A stretch of DNA of 64,000 nucleotides, taken from the NCBI GenBank assembly GCA_030674155.1, contig CM060342.1, positions 19,796,772 to 19,860,771 on the forward strand, written 5' to 3'. This DNA is from Stramonita haemastoma (taxonomy: Eukaryota; Mollusca; Gastropoda; Neogastropoda; Muricidae). The translations under genes and the position numbers were made by a program. Under the pieces are notes generated by a model. It was not told the origin of the DNA, made no database searches, and worked only from the letters and a program-made list of their open reading frames with translations. Positions 1-11,109 of the stretch are shown piece by piece (position 1 is the first letter of the stretch; each line of letters opens with the position of its first letter).

Positions 1-214
1 TCCGTGCAAAATAGACAGCTGTCTGTGTTGTGCAGAACTGTTGTTTAAGTGCAAAATGGAAAACTATGTGTTTTAACCTTTAGTCTGCTGCAGGCGCATC
101 GTGTCACCGAACAGATTATTTCCCTTGCATCTGCAGGAGCAGCGTGTCGCTAAACATAGGGTGTTCAAAATTCGCTGTTCATTAGCAGTTTCCATTACTA
201 TTAATAGAACGGGA
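1..214. other. Unassigned sequence
   Basis: I see no coding exon, RNA gene or recognised repeat here. It ends where the first SINE begins. Confidence 0.5.
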
Positions 215-512
215 AGGACGGTGGCAGGATGGTTAAGACGTTCGCCTGCCAATATGTAAATCGTGAGTTTCTGGGTTCGTACCCAGCCTCGCCCTTTCTT
301 CCCAGTTTGACGAAAAAATCGAACTGAATGTCAAAGTCATTTGGATGAGACTCGAAACCGAGGCCCCGTGTGCGAATGCACGCAGAACATCTTGCGCACA
401 CGTTAAAACCCCGTTCCACCTTTCGGAAGAGTAGGCCATCGTGTGCCGGTAGGAGCGGATGACAAAATTATAACAAACCAGCATGCACACAGGTGTCGTG
501 TTTAGACACCAT
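215..512 (+). mobile_element. tRNA-derived SINE, head type B
   Basis: A pol III A box (TGGCAGGATGG, 222-232) and B box (GGTTCGTACCC, 274-284) define a tRNA-like head. It is followed by a linker (CTTCCCAGTTTGACG) and a body starting near AAAGTCATTTGGATGAGAC. The same body recurs more than twenty times in the window, often behind a different head. The tail here is the ACAGGTGTCGTGTTTAGACA type, not the AAGAATAAATAAAT type. SINEs of this sort are copied by a partner LINE and encode nothing. Confidence 0.85.
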
Positions 513-1080
513 CCCTGAGGAAAAATCGGGGAGTTGGAGTCCCAGAGCGGCTCGGGGCTGTAGGTATATGGCAACGTTCTGGTGGCTCCTGCGATGGTAC
601 TGGAACCATTCGTATCGGTCAATGCCCTTCCAATGGATTATTCCAGTGCCGTGGAGAGGGGGGGTCTGCTGCATGGGTAACAGCTTGCCCTCCATACATA
701 CTTGCCCAGGCTTTGCACTCTAAAGACTAGAGCGCAACTCCATAGTCTTCCGAGACTGATGAGTGCCTACTACTACTAATAGAACAGACGTCACTTTCGA
801 TTCAAAACGAGGCTAGAGTTTCCTCTGCTGTCTGCCATTTCCATTTTCTTCAACACAACATGCGACAGTGAATTTTCCATTATTTTATTAATATACAAAA
901 TATCAAGTCTCTACATTAAATACATCCACTTTTATAATGGTTCTAAACATATAGGTGCTCTCGAATTTTTGTTCACCGGAAAAAGAATGCAGGGGTACAG
1001 GCAATCAGTCACCAAAAACTGCAGGGTGCTGAAGGTTAAACAGAATTGTTGTTTATGGCACTTTGTAGAGTGTTTGTTGT
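513..1080. other. Unassigned, probably repeat-derived
   Basis: The stretch after the SINE contains CATCCCTGAGG-type tail sequence and GACTGATGAGTGCCTACTAC near 755-775. I see no supported gene. Confidence 0.4.
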
Positions 1081-1108
1081 CAGTGTTGATGCTATTGCTG
1101 ATCCAACA

Positions 1109-1177
<69 letters not shown>

Positions 1178-1208
1178 GTGACTATTGTTGATGTTATTGC
1201 TGATCCAA

Positions 1209-1264
<56 letters not shown>

Positions 1265-1338
1265 CTATTGTTGATGTTACTGCTGATCCAACAGTGTGTG
1301 TGTGTGTTTCACTTGTGATGATGTTATTGCTGATCCAA

Positions 1339-1406
<68 letters not shown>

Positions 1407-1482
1407 CACTAGTGATGATGTTATTGCTGATCGAACAGTGTGTGTGTGTGTTTCACTAATGATGATGTTATTGCTGATTCAA

Positions 1483-1541
<59 letters not shown>

Positions 1542-1698
1542 GTGTGTGTGCGTGTGTTTCACTAGTGACAATGTTATTTCTGGTCCAACAGTGTGTGTGT
1601 TTCACTAGTGATGATATTATTGTTAACCCTACAGTGTGTGTGTGTTTGTTTCACTAGTGGTGATATTATTGTTAACCCTACAGTGTGTGTGTGTTTCA
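1081..1698. repeat. Composite minisatellite with embedded (GT)n
   Basis: About eight repeats of a unit of the form GATGTTATTGCTGATCCAAC + AGTG + (GT)n + TTTCACTAGT. The unique part is conserved while the GT tract varies from about 6 to over 60 bases. Later units drift to GATATTATTGTTAACCCTAC. The GT tracts read as long Val-Cys ORFs, which are artefacts. Confidence 0.9.
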
Positions 1699-1699
1699 G

Positions 1700-1749
1700 G
1701 GCCTGCTGCTCTTGTGGACCAGGTCACAGGTCATCTGAAACTGTTGTGA
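1700..1749 (+). CDS. Possible terminal exon of an upstream gene
   Basis: A GT-rich tract ending TTTCAG (1694-1699) could be a 3' splice site. One phase then reads PAALVDQVTGHLKLL and stops at 1747-1749, followed about 75 bases later by AATAAA at 1823-1828. Stop plus poly(A) signal at this spacing is what a short last exon looks like, but 15 codons cannot identify a family. The acceptor sits in a repeat, so this may be chance. Confidence 0.18.
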
Positions 1750-2890
1750 CCTTCACCCTGTCTAGCTGCCTCGTCTCATATGTATCCTGTCACTATTTGT
1801 CTGTACCCTTTTGTTTTGCTACAATAAATCCTGCTGATTTTAAGTGTTCTGTGTTGTTGGATTTTTTCCCTTTCAATGACTGTTGCTTGACTTTCTGTGA
1901 TGGAAAAGATATGAAGTTTACAGCACACGGCTGTTCAGTAGGGACTATTTAGCAGGGAAGTAACTGTGTCTCACCCTCCCCTCTCTCCCTCTTCACCAAC
2001 GGGCCATCCACTAGGGTGAGTAAACAGAATAGGCGGGCCCTTTGTGCACTCTGCTCTTTGCCGTCAATTAAATGCGCTTATCTCGCGGGTTGGCGGGCCC
2101 TGCCTGTCAAATGCTACCGCTGTGTAGGCAGGGCCTGCGGTGCCAGACTGTCAAAACAGGGTACTGTGCTTTTCCTATCAACATTCGTGTATACAAGCAG
2201 CAAACTGGCCGTGATGGTAATCACTAGATTTGTAATGAACTCAAAAGTGAGTGATACCAAAAACGACTAGGGTTTATTTTGTACATGGATCATAAGGCTG
2301 GTGCAAACTTTGCATGCACATTAAAGATTACACAACTTCTGAACACACATGAATTATGGTTCGAATCTAACTCAGTGTGGTGTGTACACATGTTTTTTCA
2401 GAACCAAAACTTTCACCACATGAAATCTGTATATGTCTGCTACACAATTGAAACAGAAAGATGAGGTCTCCATTTCCTGAAAGTTGTAGACCACACCTCC
2501 GATGTCAGTCAGTGTCGGCCCAAGCGGTTTGCTCCATCAAGCAATGCCGGGCATTTTCTATTCACTGTTTTGTGTGTCGTCTGAGTTCTCTACTGTTTTT
2601 ATCATACACTATGTGCATTTACCACAGAACTATTCTGTTTCAAAATAAAACTATGGCAACTTTTTGCTTTTAGTGAACAGTATAGTCTGATATGCTGAGA
2701 CATACATGATTTGTGAGGTGTAAATAATAAAATACACTCCTACCTAAACTGCTCATCGTTTCAAATTTTCATGACAGGTAATCCATTTGAACAGATACTC
2801 CACTTCAGCACTGAACCAAACTAGTCCATTCACATATGTACAGAACTCCATCCTTATTGAATATAGCTTTACTTCAGCATAAAAATCAAC
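1750..2890. other. Noncoding or 3'UTR-like sequence
   Basis: AATAAA occurs at 1823-1828 and again at 2644-2649. A GC-rich patch at 2030-2150 repeats GGCGGGCCCT. I see no convincing coding exon on either strand. Confidence 0.4.
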
Positions 2891-2904
2891 GGAAGATGAG
2901 GAAA

Positions 2905-2935
<31 letters not shown>

Positions 2936-2958
2936 CACAACACACACACACACACACT
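2905..2958. repeat. (CA)n microsatellite
   Basis: CA dinucleotides with one AACA interruption. No function is inferred. Confidence 0.95.
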
Positions 2959-4386
2959 CGACCTAGCCAGCCAGGGTCAGTTCAGCAGCCCTAGTCTGAT
3001 GCCAGATCTTTGATATGTCTTGACTTTAAAAAAACAGCAACCAACAAACAGCAACAACATCTAACAGCAAAAAAAAGCCAAACAAATAAACAACAACACC
3101 CAATACTATAAAATAAAATGAAGATGTTTGTATGTCTGATGTTCTTGGGTTTTTTAACTGGGGTTGACATAGACTGACAAAATGACATTGACATGCTGAT
3201 TCACTATCCAGACATTGATCTGACCAGTCGATGTTTCCTGTGCGCTCTTTTGACAGGTGCTGATCTTTTTGGAGGGAGACCACCTCAGCATGTGGACTGA
3301 AAGAGTTGCATGCTGTGCACTGGGTGACTGAAAGATCTGAATCAAAAGTTGTCCAGATTTTCGACATTCTTTCAATGTTACACACAAGAACTTACTTTCG
3401 TAGTTTTGTACTGATCTTCTGTTAAAGAACATCTCAGCCTTACAAGTGCCTGTAGCATTTATACAGATACACTGGGACTGCTTGCCTTCTTTATCACTCC
3501 CTACATTGAGATTGAAATAAAGTAGTAAATCAGCGGTACAATGGGTACAAAGTCTGGGTTTCTATCCTTTGTCCTCTTGCTGTCAGAGACACGATTACCA
3601 CAAACACAGCACAGCAAATCTACTCGTCTTTTGTGTTCTTTAACTGAATGGGTAAGCACCCTCCATATCACACTACACACACACACATAAAAGGATATAA
3701 CCATGTAAGCACAACAATACAGCTAAAAATCGCGCTACAGAAAGAGTGACAGAAACAAAACCACCACATGTTAACACAATGAAAATCATCTAGCTACACA
3801 ACATACACACAGAGGCATTCCAGCCTGGCTTTACCACTAAATGGAGTATGAGGGGCCAAGCACACACACACACAGTTTGGTCAGTAAACTAGGCATCAAA
3901 CTTAAATGCAGCACACAGTGGAGGTGTCAGAAGACAGACATACAATAGCAGATATCTGCACAAATCACGTTAAAAAATCACAGCGATCAAAACTAAAATT
4001 CACATAAATACGGAGATAATCAAACACGCCATATATCGCAAACATGGCCCCAGAAATATACATAACACTGAAGGTTGTGGCCAGCATCTGCTCACTGACC
4101 CCTTTCTTTTTAGACCACACGGTGCAAGCAGGCGAGAGGACCCTTGATAGCGCTACTATCTACTAAATTTCCCATTTCAGCACTACCGCAGACAGCAGTG
4201 AGCAGCAAAATGTAAGGTGAAGTCCAATATTTAACATAAAATGGCGACAGCTGAAAATGGCCCTGAGAGAGCTAAAAATCGCTTAATTTGAGTTGGTATG
4301 AGAAAAAATTTCCCCAGGGAGCATGCCCGCGGACCCCTATAGTTTTCAGAGTTTTTTTACTCGGTCAATTCCCACTCCTGTAATAT
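2959..4386. other. Unassigned AT-rich sequence
   Basis: No exon, RNA or mobile element was recognised on either strand. Several 60-120 codon open frames exist but show no motif. This interval lies outside the segmental duplication. Confidence 0.4.
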
Positions 4387-4837
4387 AGGGGTTATCTTGC
4401 AGGACCATGCACTATCTTGTATAGAGTGGGGGGTCAGAAACGTTAAATACTGGTTTTCACAGATTTTTAAAGTATGAAAAAATGCAGTGTGCTTGTTTTG
4501 GGGGTTGAGGCCATAGATTAACAGCAAGTAGTGGTAAGAAAGTTGGAAATGATCAAATGAGGATTGCTTGTGTTCCTAATGTGTTGACCCCAGCATGCAT
4601 TGTGTGGTGATGCAGCTAACAGATGACAAAGGACAGACGGAGTACAGTGTTTGTCCCCCAAAAAAAAAGTTCAACCATACCAATTTTGTTCGTATTATCC
4701 TGAGTTTTTATTCAGGGGCTAGTTTTTCACATAAAGTGTTTTTTTTTTCTTTGGATGCCTTAGTATGTGCAGTCCTAATGCAAGAGTGAGATATGTAAAT
4801 AGAAGGAAATGTGCCAGTGCTAACTGTTGATGCAACT

Positions 4838-5022
4838 CGCGTCAAACAACGTTAAATCCTGTTCCGCTTTACGTAAGAGTAGGCCATCGTGTGCCGGTGG
4901 GAACAGATGACATGATTTACAAAAACTGCATACACACGGGGACCGGATGAAAAAAAGCACATGATTGCTTGTTCTGTTATCCTCGATTAAAAAAAAAAGA
5001 ATAAATAAATAAATAAGGCCTA
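4838..5022 (+). mobile_element. SINE fragment, 5' truncated
   Basis: Body sequence (AAATCCTGTTCCGCTTTACG, GTGTGCCGGTGGGAACAGAT) followed by the type-1 tail (CACACGGGGACCGGATG ... TATCCTCGAT) and an AATAAATAAATAAAT 3' end. The tRNA-like head is missing. Confidence 0.85.
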
Positions 5023-5039
5023 AGGGATCTAACTCTTCC

Positions 5040-5303
5040 ATGTGGATTATTCCCATCTCCGCGATACACAGCGAGACCTCACGAGAAAACAGGTCGAAAG
5101 TGAAACTGAAAACAGCTCACGCATTAAATTACGTGAAATTTGGACTCGTTCAGTCAAATTAAGAAATGAAGATGCTATTCTGAAAAAAACAAACTTCAAC
5201 TTAAGCAAAGAACACAACAAAAACCTTCGTGTTTTTAACCGAATGACAACCGTACACCAGAATTCACCTCACAAGGCGCTGAAATCATATCGCTCACAAA
5301 CAG
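5040..5303 (+). other. Candidate noncoding first exon (left copy)
   Basis: A block well conserved with 33020-33286 in the right unit and ending in the strong donor CAG|GTAGGT at 5303/5304. The two copies differ by frame-breaking indels, so coding is unlikely. It lies upstream of phosphatase exon 1 on the same strand, where a 5'UTR exon could sit. No promoter elements were identified. Confidence 0.25.
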
Positions 5304-5693
5304 GTAGGTACTGCATTTGATTTTGACTTCGTCTTCCGTACATTTTGTCACTCTAGTGAGGCATAGCGTGAGAAAAACGGTCATGTTCTTAGCTGTAAAG
5401 TCACCGAGACGAACGAGATATGTGCAGTTTTTCTTTTCCCCCAGTACATAGAAATTCGACAGATCTAGCACTCGAAACTGGGAACAGTGTGTAGTGTTGC
5501 GTGCTTTGAGCACATTGCGAAAATTGTCAGCTGAATAATTTAACACAATTACAGTAGACACAAGACCCTTAATGTAAAAATTATCGCCCCCAATTTATTT
5601 TCTCCACGATCTACTTTTGTTAAACATCTGTCTTTCCTACACACTTCCCCGTCCCCCACTTCATTCCAATCCTATACGCGCCTACGCACGCTT

Positions 5694-5695
<2 letters not shown>
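5304..5695. other. Unassigned, duplicated sequence
   Basis: Counterpart of 33287-33703. I see no gene or element beyond the duplication. Confidence 0.5.
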
Positions 5696-5734
<39 letters not shown>

Positions 5735-5804
5735 GACATCAACAATCGGCACCCTGGCAGCCCTACATACACGGGCACGCACACCACACGCAGCGCGCGC
5801 GCGT

Positions 5805-5850
<46 letters not shown>

Positions 5851-5876
5851 CACACACACACACACACCACACACAC
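5696..5876. repeat. (CT)n and (CA)n microsatellites
   Basis: CT tract at about 5696-5733, then CA at about 5807-5876 around GCGCGCGCGTGC. In the right unit the CT tract is the site into which the full-length LINE inserted, so this copy is the empty site. Confidence 0.95.
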
Positions 5877-6101
5877 ACGTGTGCATATGCATGCTTGCAT
5901 GCATGGCTTGATCTTGTATGTTTGTGTGCGCGCACACACACTTTGAGCCCATATTAAAGAATGCTCAGACAAAAACTGTATTGATCACTATTTTCTTGAA
6001 ATAAAACCAAACCGAAAACAAAAAAGCATTAACAACAAATATTGCATGAAAAAAAACCCAACCAAACATTGCATGTATGTGTGTGTGTGTGGTGTGGACA
6101 G

Positions 6102-6214
6102 GTGTGGAGTGAGGCACCTGCAGAGAGAGGCAAGCTGCAGGTGACCGCGTGTGCCAGGAATGGAAGATCCTCACGTCGTTCTGCCTGATCTCAACACGCT
6201 TTTTCCAACTGCAG
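6102..6214 (+). pseudogene. Phosphatase exon 1, deleted (left)
   Basis: Aligns with 40837-41039 but lacks 88 bp between two ATGG tetranucleotides (right coordinates about 40902-40989). That removes SVHAIKNTRRRM just before the conserved ED. It also carries one-base losses; the first creates TGA where the right copy reads GTTGAG. The donor CAG|GTAATG is intact. The deletion is not a multiple of three. Confidence 0.8.
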
Positions 6215-7821
6215 GTAATGTGTATGTGTGTTTTTGCCCACCATTAACCCTCTTGCATTCAGATTTTCTGAACACAAATTGCCCCTAGATTTTGCATTCC
6301 ATCATGAAATCGGGTCAGATACACATCCTTGCTTGCATTTTCCTCCTTCCAAGTACATACCAGCAGCTATAATTACTTCCAGACTCTCACCACAGGCTCT
6401 GTGCCTCTAGCCTGAAAGAGCTTCTACATGTGGTAGCGATCAGTGAAGGTCACTGTGTGATGGAAAATTACTGTGTGTAAATCCCGGCAAATCCCAGTTT
6501 GGGATTCAGGGGGGCAATTATTCAATCCTGGTAAATCCCGGTTCGGGACTAAGAGGGTTAATTTAGGTAGCCAATTTCAACTTTGGGGATTATATCTAAA
6601 CATGATGCTAGTGTGCATGGGTTACTTTTTTTTTAAATATAGATTTTGTAATCCTTTTTTGGTGGCATGTAATGGCATACTCTTCTGAAAGGCAGAATGG
6701 GTTTTATTAACATGTGCTTAACCTCTTTACTGTGCTGATGACGAACTGCGTTCATCATAGAAACCGTTGCCAGCAATGCTCAGTTGACGATCGCTGTTCA
6801 TCTTGATTCAGTGCTCTCTCTGTTCCTTCCAGCATGTTCCTGAGCAAAATAAGATAGCAGCGAAAGGGTTAAGATGTTCTGCATACATTTGTACACAGGA
6901 CCTGGGTTTACTGTCTCATCTGAAGGACTTTGAGGGGAGTGGAGTCTGTACTGATGTTAACTCCTGAGGACAAAAAAATTCTTTGATCTGGTGTCTCAGT
7001 AGTGGCTTATACCCCAGGCTGTTGGATCACAAGCCTAAATGCTCTGACCACTAGGCTATCCTGGTCCCCATGTTCAAAATAGTGAAACAGTGGACATGTG
7101 AAGGGAAACTACCCAGGCTGTTAGATCAGCCATGTTGCTTGACTAGAGTTTTTACCCTTTGACTGTTTACTAATTAGAAACATTCTGAATAAATATCATG
7201 AAATAAACTTGTCAGTGACATCTTTTTTCAATAAAGATGCTGGCACAAAAAATCTGTCATTTTTCACAAAAAAGGACAAATTTTAGCTGTAACACTGATT
7301 TGGGAGGTTGAAACTTGAGTGTGTGGGAACTTAATCGTATTAAATCTTTTTTGTAAATTAGCAGATGGGTACTTTATACTTGCACCTTGTCAAGGCAAGC
7401 ATTCAAACGTGTTCAGAGTTTTTGGTGTTTTTTAGCATTCACTGATTTCAATAAAAACAAATAACATTCATAGTCATTTTTACTGTTTACAATTTCCAAG
7501 CTCTTTCATGTAGCCTGAATTTTAACAAATTTATTTTAAGAAAGTTTCTGAGTAATGTTGGTAACATTTTTAAGATAACTAGTTGTTTATTTTTAAAGAC
7601 TTTTTTTTTAAGGTTTTGATGATTTTTTAGTATCATTTTTTTCAAGCATGAAAAAGAGAGAGAGAGAGGGAGAGGGAGAGTTTGAGTGAGTGAGTGAGAG
7701 AGAATGGAGGGAAAGGGAGAGAGAGAATGGAGGGAAGGAAGAGGGGAAGCGAAGGGGAGCAAGGAAGAGAAAATATTTTCAATGTGTATTTTTCCTGTTG
7801 CCGTGTCTTCATCCCTATGCA
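6215..7821. other. Intron 1 (left copy)
   Basis: No additional exon seen. It holds a reverse SINE at about 6622-7066, AT-rich unique sequence, and an AG-rich tract at 7651-7770. It matches the right unit 41040-43123 except for SINEs present only there. Confidence 0.6.
6622..7066 (-). mobile_element. SINE, head type A, internally interrupted
   Basis: Reading on the minus strand: head TAGCCTAGTGGTCAGAGC at the 7066 end, then the TTAACATCAGTACAGACTCC link and the common body. About 150 bases at 6722-6872 containing GACGAACTGCGTTCATCAT interrupt the body. The right unit has the same interruption, so it predates the duplication. Confidence 0.75.
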
Positions 7822-7931
7822 CACTGTGCTGACACAGGACAGCCCTAGTCAGTCGTACTACGCGGTGTTCGATGGCCACTGTGCTGACACAGGACAGCCC
7901 TAGTCAGTCGTACTACGCGGTGTTCGATGGC
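7822..7931 (+). repeat. 55-bp tandem duplication over a 3' splice site
   Basis: Two copies with a period of exactly 55 (starts 7822 and 7877). Each contains ACACAG|GACAGC and the codons for DSPSQSYYAVFDGH. The right unit has three copies. 55 is not divisible by 3, so use of the upstream acceptor would shift the frame. Confidence 0.9.
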
Positions 7932-8081
7932 CACGCGGGCTCTGAGGCCGCCATGTTCTCCGCCAGCCAGCTGCACGTCGACCTTCTGCGTGACCCCAAC
8001 TTGGCCTCCAACCCCCAACTGGCCTTCAAGCCAGCCTACAGCCTGACCGACCGGCAGTTTGCCAAGAAGGTGGAGGAGCAG
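7893..8081 (+). CDS. Phosphatase exon 2 (PP2C metal-binding exon), left
   Basis: Exactly 63 codons in phase 0, from acceptor ACACAG|GAC to donor CAG|GTGAGG. It encodes DSPSQSYYAVFDGHAG followed by a helix-rich segment ending FAKKVEEQ. FDGHAG is the PP2C motif whose Asp and Gly help hold the two catalytic metals. The SASQLHVDLL segment and the TDRQFAKK end match the layout of PPM1E/F. The exon is intact and differs from its right counterpart by only a few residues (D/N, P/R, R/L, V/A, Q/R). Its host gene is damaged elsewhere. Confidence 0.85.
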
Positions 8082-9063
8082 GTGAGGTTTAAAAAAGAAA
8101 AAATTTTCTTCCTTTTTTATGGTTAATTTTTTCCCATTCCTTGACAAGAGCTCCAAGATTCAGGTGAACAGATTCAAGGTTCAGGTTAAGGAACAGGTGA
8201 ACCTTTTTTTTTTGTCTTGCTTCCTTTTTCTTTTTTATGTTTTCTTTTTCCATTCCTTGACTAGAGTTCCAAGGTTCACCTATCGGTGATGGTGATTTTG
8301 GTGTATGCAACCGTTTTTACCCACCATTAACTGTCCTTAGCTGACCCTTATGGTTGACCAGGGCGTCAATACAAGCAAGGACAGTCAAGTTGGTTTTATA
8401 CCCCATTTTAAACTGTATATAGTTGCACAGTTTTAATATGAGTTTTAAAATATGACGAGGTGACAGCCCTGATATGGCCTGTGAAGTCGGTGGGGCTCTA
8501 AGCAACATCATTGGATTGGATTGGACCCACCATTAACCTTTTCTCTACGGGTAAACCGCTAAAGGGTAACCAACCAGCTATTAACCCTTCCCTGTGTATC
8601 ACCCACTACTGGGTTACAGAAGCATACAAATGTGCAGTGCACATGTACTAGGAAAGAGGGGTTCTCTCCCTTAATGTTGGGATAGTGTTATGGTAACTGC
8701 ATTCCATCTATGGGGATTTAAAAAAAAATATATATACAGGATGGAGATAGCTCGTCTCATCCTTTAAACTCCTGTGGCATCTTTAATGTTGTCTGTAGTT
8801 TTCTGAGACAACATTTGTGTATTTAACTGCTCTGTAACTTTATTCCCTGGAATTTTGATCACCAACTATCAATGGATCATATTTTTTGAGAAATATGTTC
8901 TACATGTATTTTATATAAAGTACTATAGTACATTTTGAATTTGGATTTTGTTTTGCCTCAAACACATTTACATACTACACATGAATTTTGGACCATAATT
9001 GCACATGTCACATGCATTGTTGATGGATGGTTATTGCACACCAACATTTTTTTTTAATTAAAA

Positions 9064-9186
9064 GATGGCCTACTCAAAAAGGTGGATATGGTTTTAGCCT
9101 CTGTGCAAGACATTCTGCTCACTTTTGCACACTGGACCTGGGTCGTCTTGTGCAAAGGACTTTGAGAGGAGGAGTCAGCACCAATG
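9064..9186 (-). mobile_element. SINE fragment
   Basis: Minus-strand copy of the body (GTCCTTTGCACAAGACGACC, AATGTCTTGCACAGAGG) ending at the TTAACATTGGTGCTGACTCC link. It abuts an oppositely oriented SINE, making an inverted pair that the right unit shares. Confidence 0.7.
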
Positions 9187-9189
9187 TTA

Positions 9190-9708
9190 ATTCCAGGGCA
9201 AGGGGGTGGGATAGCCTAGTGGCCAGAGCTTTGTGCTCGTGATCTGAGGGTTCAGGATCAAGCCACCATGGAGGTGCCTGTTTTAGGGAAATTTCCTCTG
9301 GAATTAACATCGGTACTGACTCCACTCCCCCCCTAAAAGTCCTTTGGATGAGGCTGTAAACCGAGATGGACAGTGTTAAATATTTGAAAGGATTGGGATG
9401 TGTTGGTTTTGAACCTGAAGTTGAAAGTTACTGAAACTGAATGAGGTGACAGCTCTGATATGGCTTTTGTGATCAGTAGGGGTATAAACAATCTTATCAT
9501 CATCATTATTATTATTATTATTTTTATTTTTATCAGTATAACCAAGATCCTGTGTGTGAACACATGCAGAACATCTTGGGCACATGTTAAAAACCTGTTC
9601 TGCCTCTTGCATGAGTAGGCCATTTCATGCTGGTAGGGACAGATGGCGAAATTTTATAAAAATGCATGCTTACAGGTGTTGATGTAAGACACCATCCCAG
9701 AAATTGGA
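9190..9708 (+). mobile_element. SINE, head type A
   Basis: Head GGATAGCCTAGTGGCCAGAG, the link GGAATTAACATCGGTACTGA, and a body interrupted by an ATT-rich tract at 9500-9540. The tail is the ACAGGTGTTGATGTAAGACA type. The right unit has the same element at 44397-44960, with a much longer ATT repeat. Confidence 0.8.
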
Positions 9709-9823
9709 ACGTGGTTACGTTAATGGTGGGTAAAAACGATGGCATACGCTAAATCTCACCATTGGTGAACCTCAGCACTCTAGCCCAGAAACAGGGGCAA
9801 GAGATCACCTCAAACAGACACAT

Positions 9824-10172
9824 TTATTTATTTATTTATTTATTCTTTTATATCGAGGATAACAGAATAAGCAATCATGTGCTTTTTTTCATCCGGTCCC
9901 CGTGTGTATGCAGTTTTGTAAATCTTGTCATCTGTTCCCACCGGCACACGATGGCCTACTCTTACAAAAGCGGAACAGGATTTAACGTGTGCGCAAGATG
10001 TTCTGCGTGTGTTCGCACACGGGCCTCGGTTTAAAGTCTCATCCGAAGGACTTTGGGAGAGTGGAGTCAGCACTGATGTTAACTCCAGGAAGAAAATTTC
10101 CTCGACCGGACTCGAACCCGGGTCTTCAAATTGCCAGTGCAATGTTCTGACCACTAGGCTATCCGCCCCATC
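9824..10172 (-). mobile_element. Complete SINE, present only in the left unit
   Basis: Runs on the minus strand from head GGATAGCCTAGTGGTCAGAA (B box GGTTCGAGTCC) through the body to tail CTCGATATAAAAGAATAAAT. It is flanked by CACAT on both sides. The right unit reads straight through (CAGACACATGAGTGG at about 45074-45088), which is an uninterrupted empty site. It therefore inserted after the duplication, or was lost precisely on the right. Confidence 0.9.
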
Positions 10173-10619
10173 CACATGAGTGGAGATGGAAAGGCATGAA
10201 CTTTGCTTACTTTACTCTGTTACTTTTGTTCTAGTATTAATGAAGATACTCAAGATAACTGTATTTCTACATCATTTTTTGCTGCTAAAAATCCCAAAAA
10301 ATTTGCAAGATAATTGAAATGATAATTAATATGTGTACTACAATCACAATGTATACATATTGGAATTGAACATTTTGTTGTTGTTTTTTCGCTTTAACAG
10401 CCTTCCACTTTAAGTGATATTGGACGATAAATGAATGGTTTTGTATTGATGAAGATGTATGTGCTTTATGAGAGAATATAACCGGCAATGTAAGGTAAAA
10501 AAAAAAAAAAAAAAAAAAACTTTGCTTACTTTAAAAAAATTTCTAAACCACCCACTTGCCATTCTTATTTTGGCACAATCTTGTCACGTCAATGAAGGAT
10601 GATGTAGTGTTTTCTACAG

Positions 10620-10754
10620 AAATGGCAGTGTGGTGACAGGAGTGCAGCGTGTGTTTAGGGAGATGCTGCTATGTTGTGTGTGGATGTTGCTGGCAGGTGA
10701 TGGTGGTTGGTGAGGACGACCCATCCCCTCATGGCTCCACAAGCCCAACAAGAA
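10620..10754 (+). pseudogene. Phosphatase exon 3, frameshifted (left)
   Basis: Acceptor TTCTACAG|AAATGG and donor AAG|GTGCGG are present. The region should encode the SGTTGV...GWLGDSQVMVVGE block. Comparison with 45531-45673 shows several one- and two-base losses in G and C runs (for example CATCCCC against CATCCCCC), so no single frame gives the conserved protein. Length is 135 against about 144 expected. Confidence 0.75.
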
Positions 10755-11109
10755 GGTGCGGCTGCTAGCTCTTCTGTACTTCAGGCAGTGTCTTTGGTTT
10801 GGCAGAATTGCAAGGTTTTTTCAGCATTTGTTGTTCTTTGTTGTATGTGGGTATTTTGCTTCATGTTGTTTTTGTGGGCTGGTGAATTCAGCATGAAACA
10901 CTTTTTGGTTTACATAGATGAATTTTTTCTCTTTTTTAATTCAAAAAACATTTTTTTCCTCGACTACAGCTCTGAGGTTCATGAGTGGTGAGATTTTGCA
11001 TATATATGACCGGTCATCGTCCCCCCTCTCACTATTCAGGTAGCCGCATTCCGATTCGGGAATGGTGTCTAATCATGACACTCATGGGCATGCATTTCTT
11101 TTTTTTTTA

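Larger units (their letters stand above)
8082..10619. other. Intron 2 (left copy)
   Basis: Contains a CAGGTGAACCTTTTTTTT-type repeat near 8190, unique sequence at 8330-9060 with no gene seen, a head-to-head SINE pair at 9064-9708, and the left-only SINE at 9824-10172. A poly-A run lies at 10498-10519. An exon might have been expected here only if the gene structure differed; none was found. Confidence 0.55.

Noticed and set aside
750..800. Hammerhead ribozyme core suggested by CTGATGAG
   Set aside because: No GAAA strand and no matching stems at the right distance were found.
1046..1608. Poly Val-Cys and Thr-His proteins at GT/CA tracts (also near 5800, 12800, 28300, 30900, 39800, 46800, 50950)
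   Set aside because: Microsatellite readings only.
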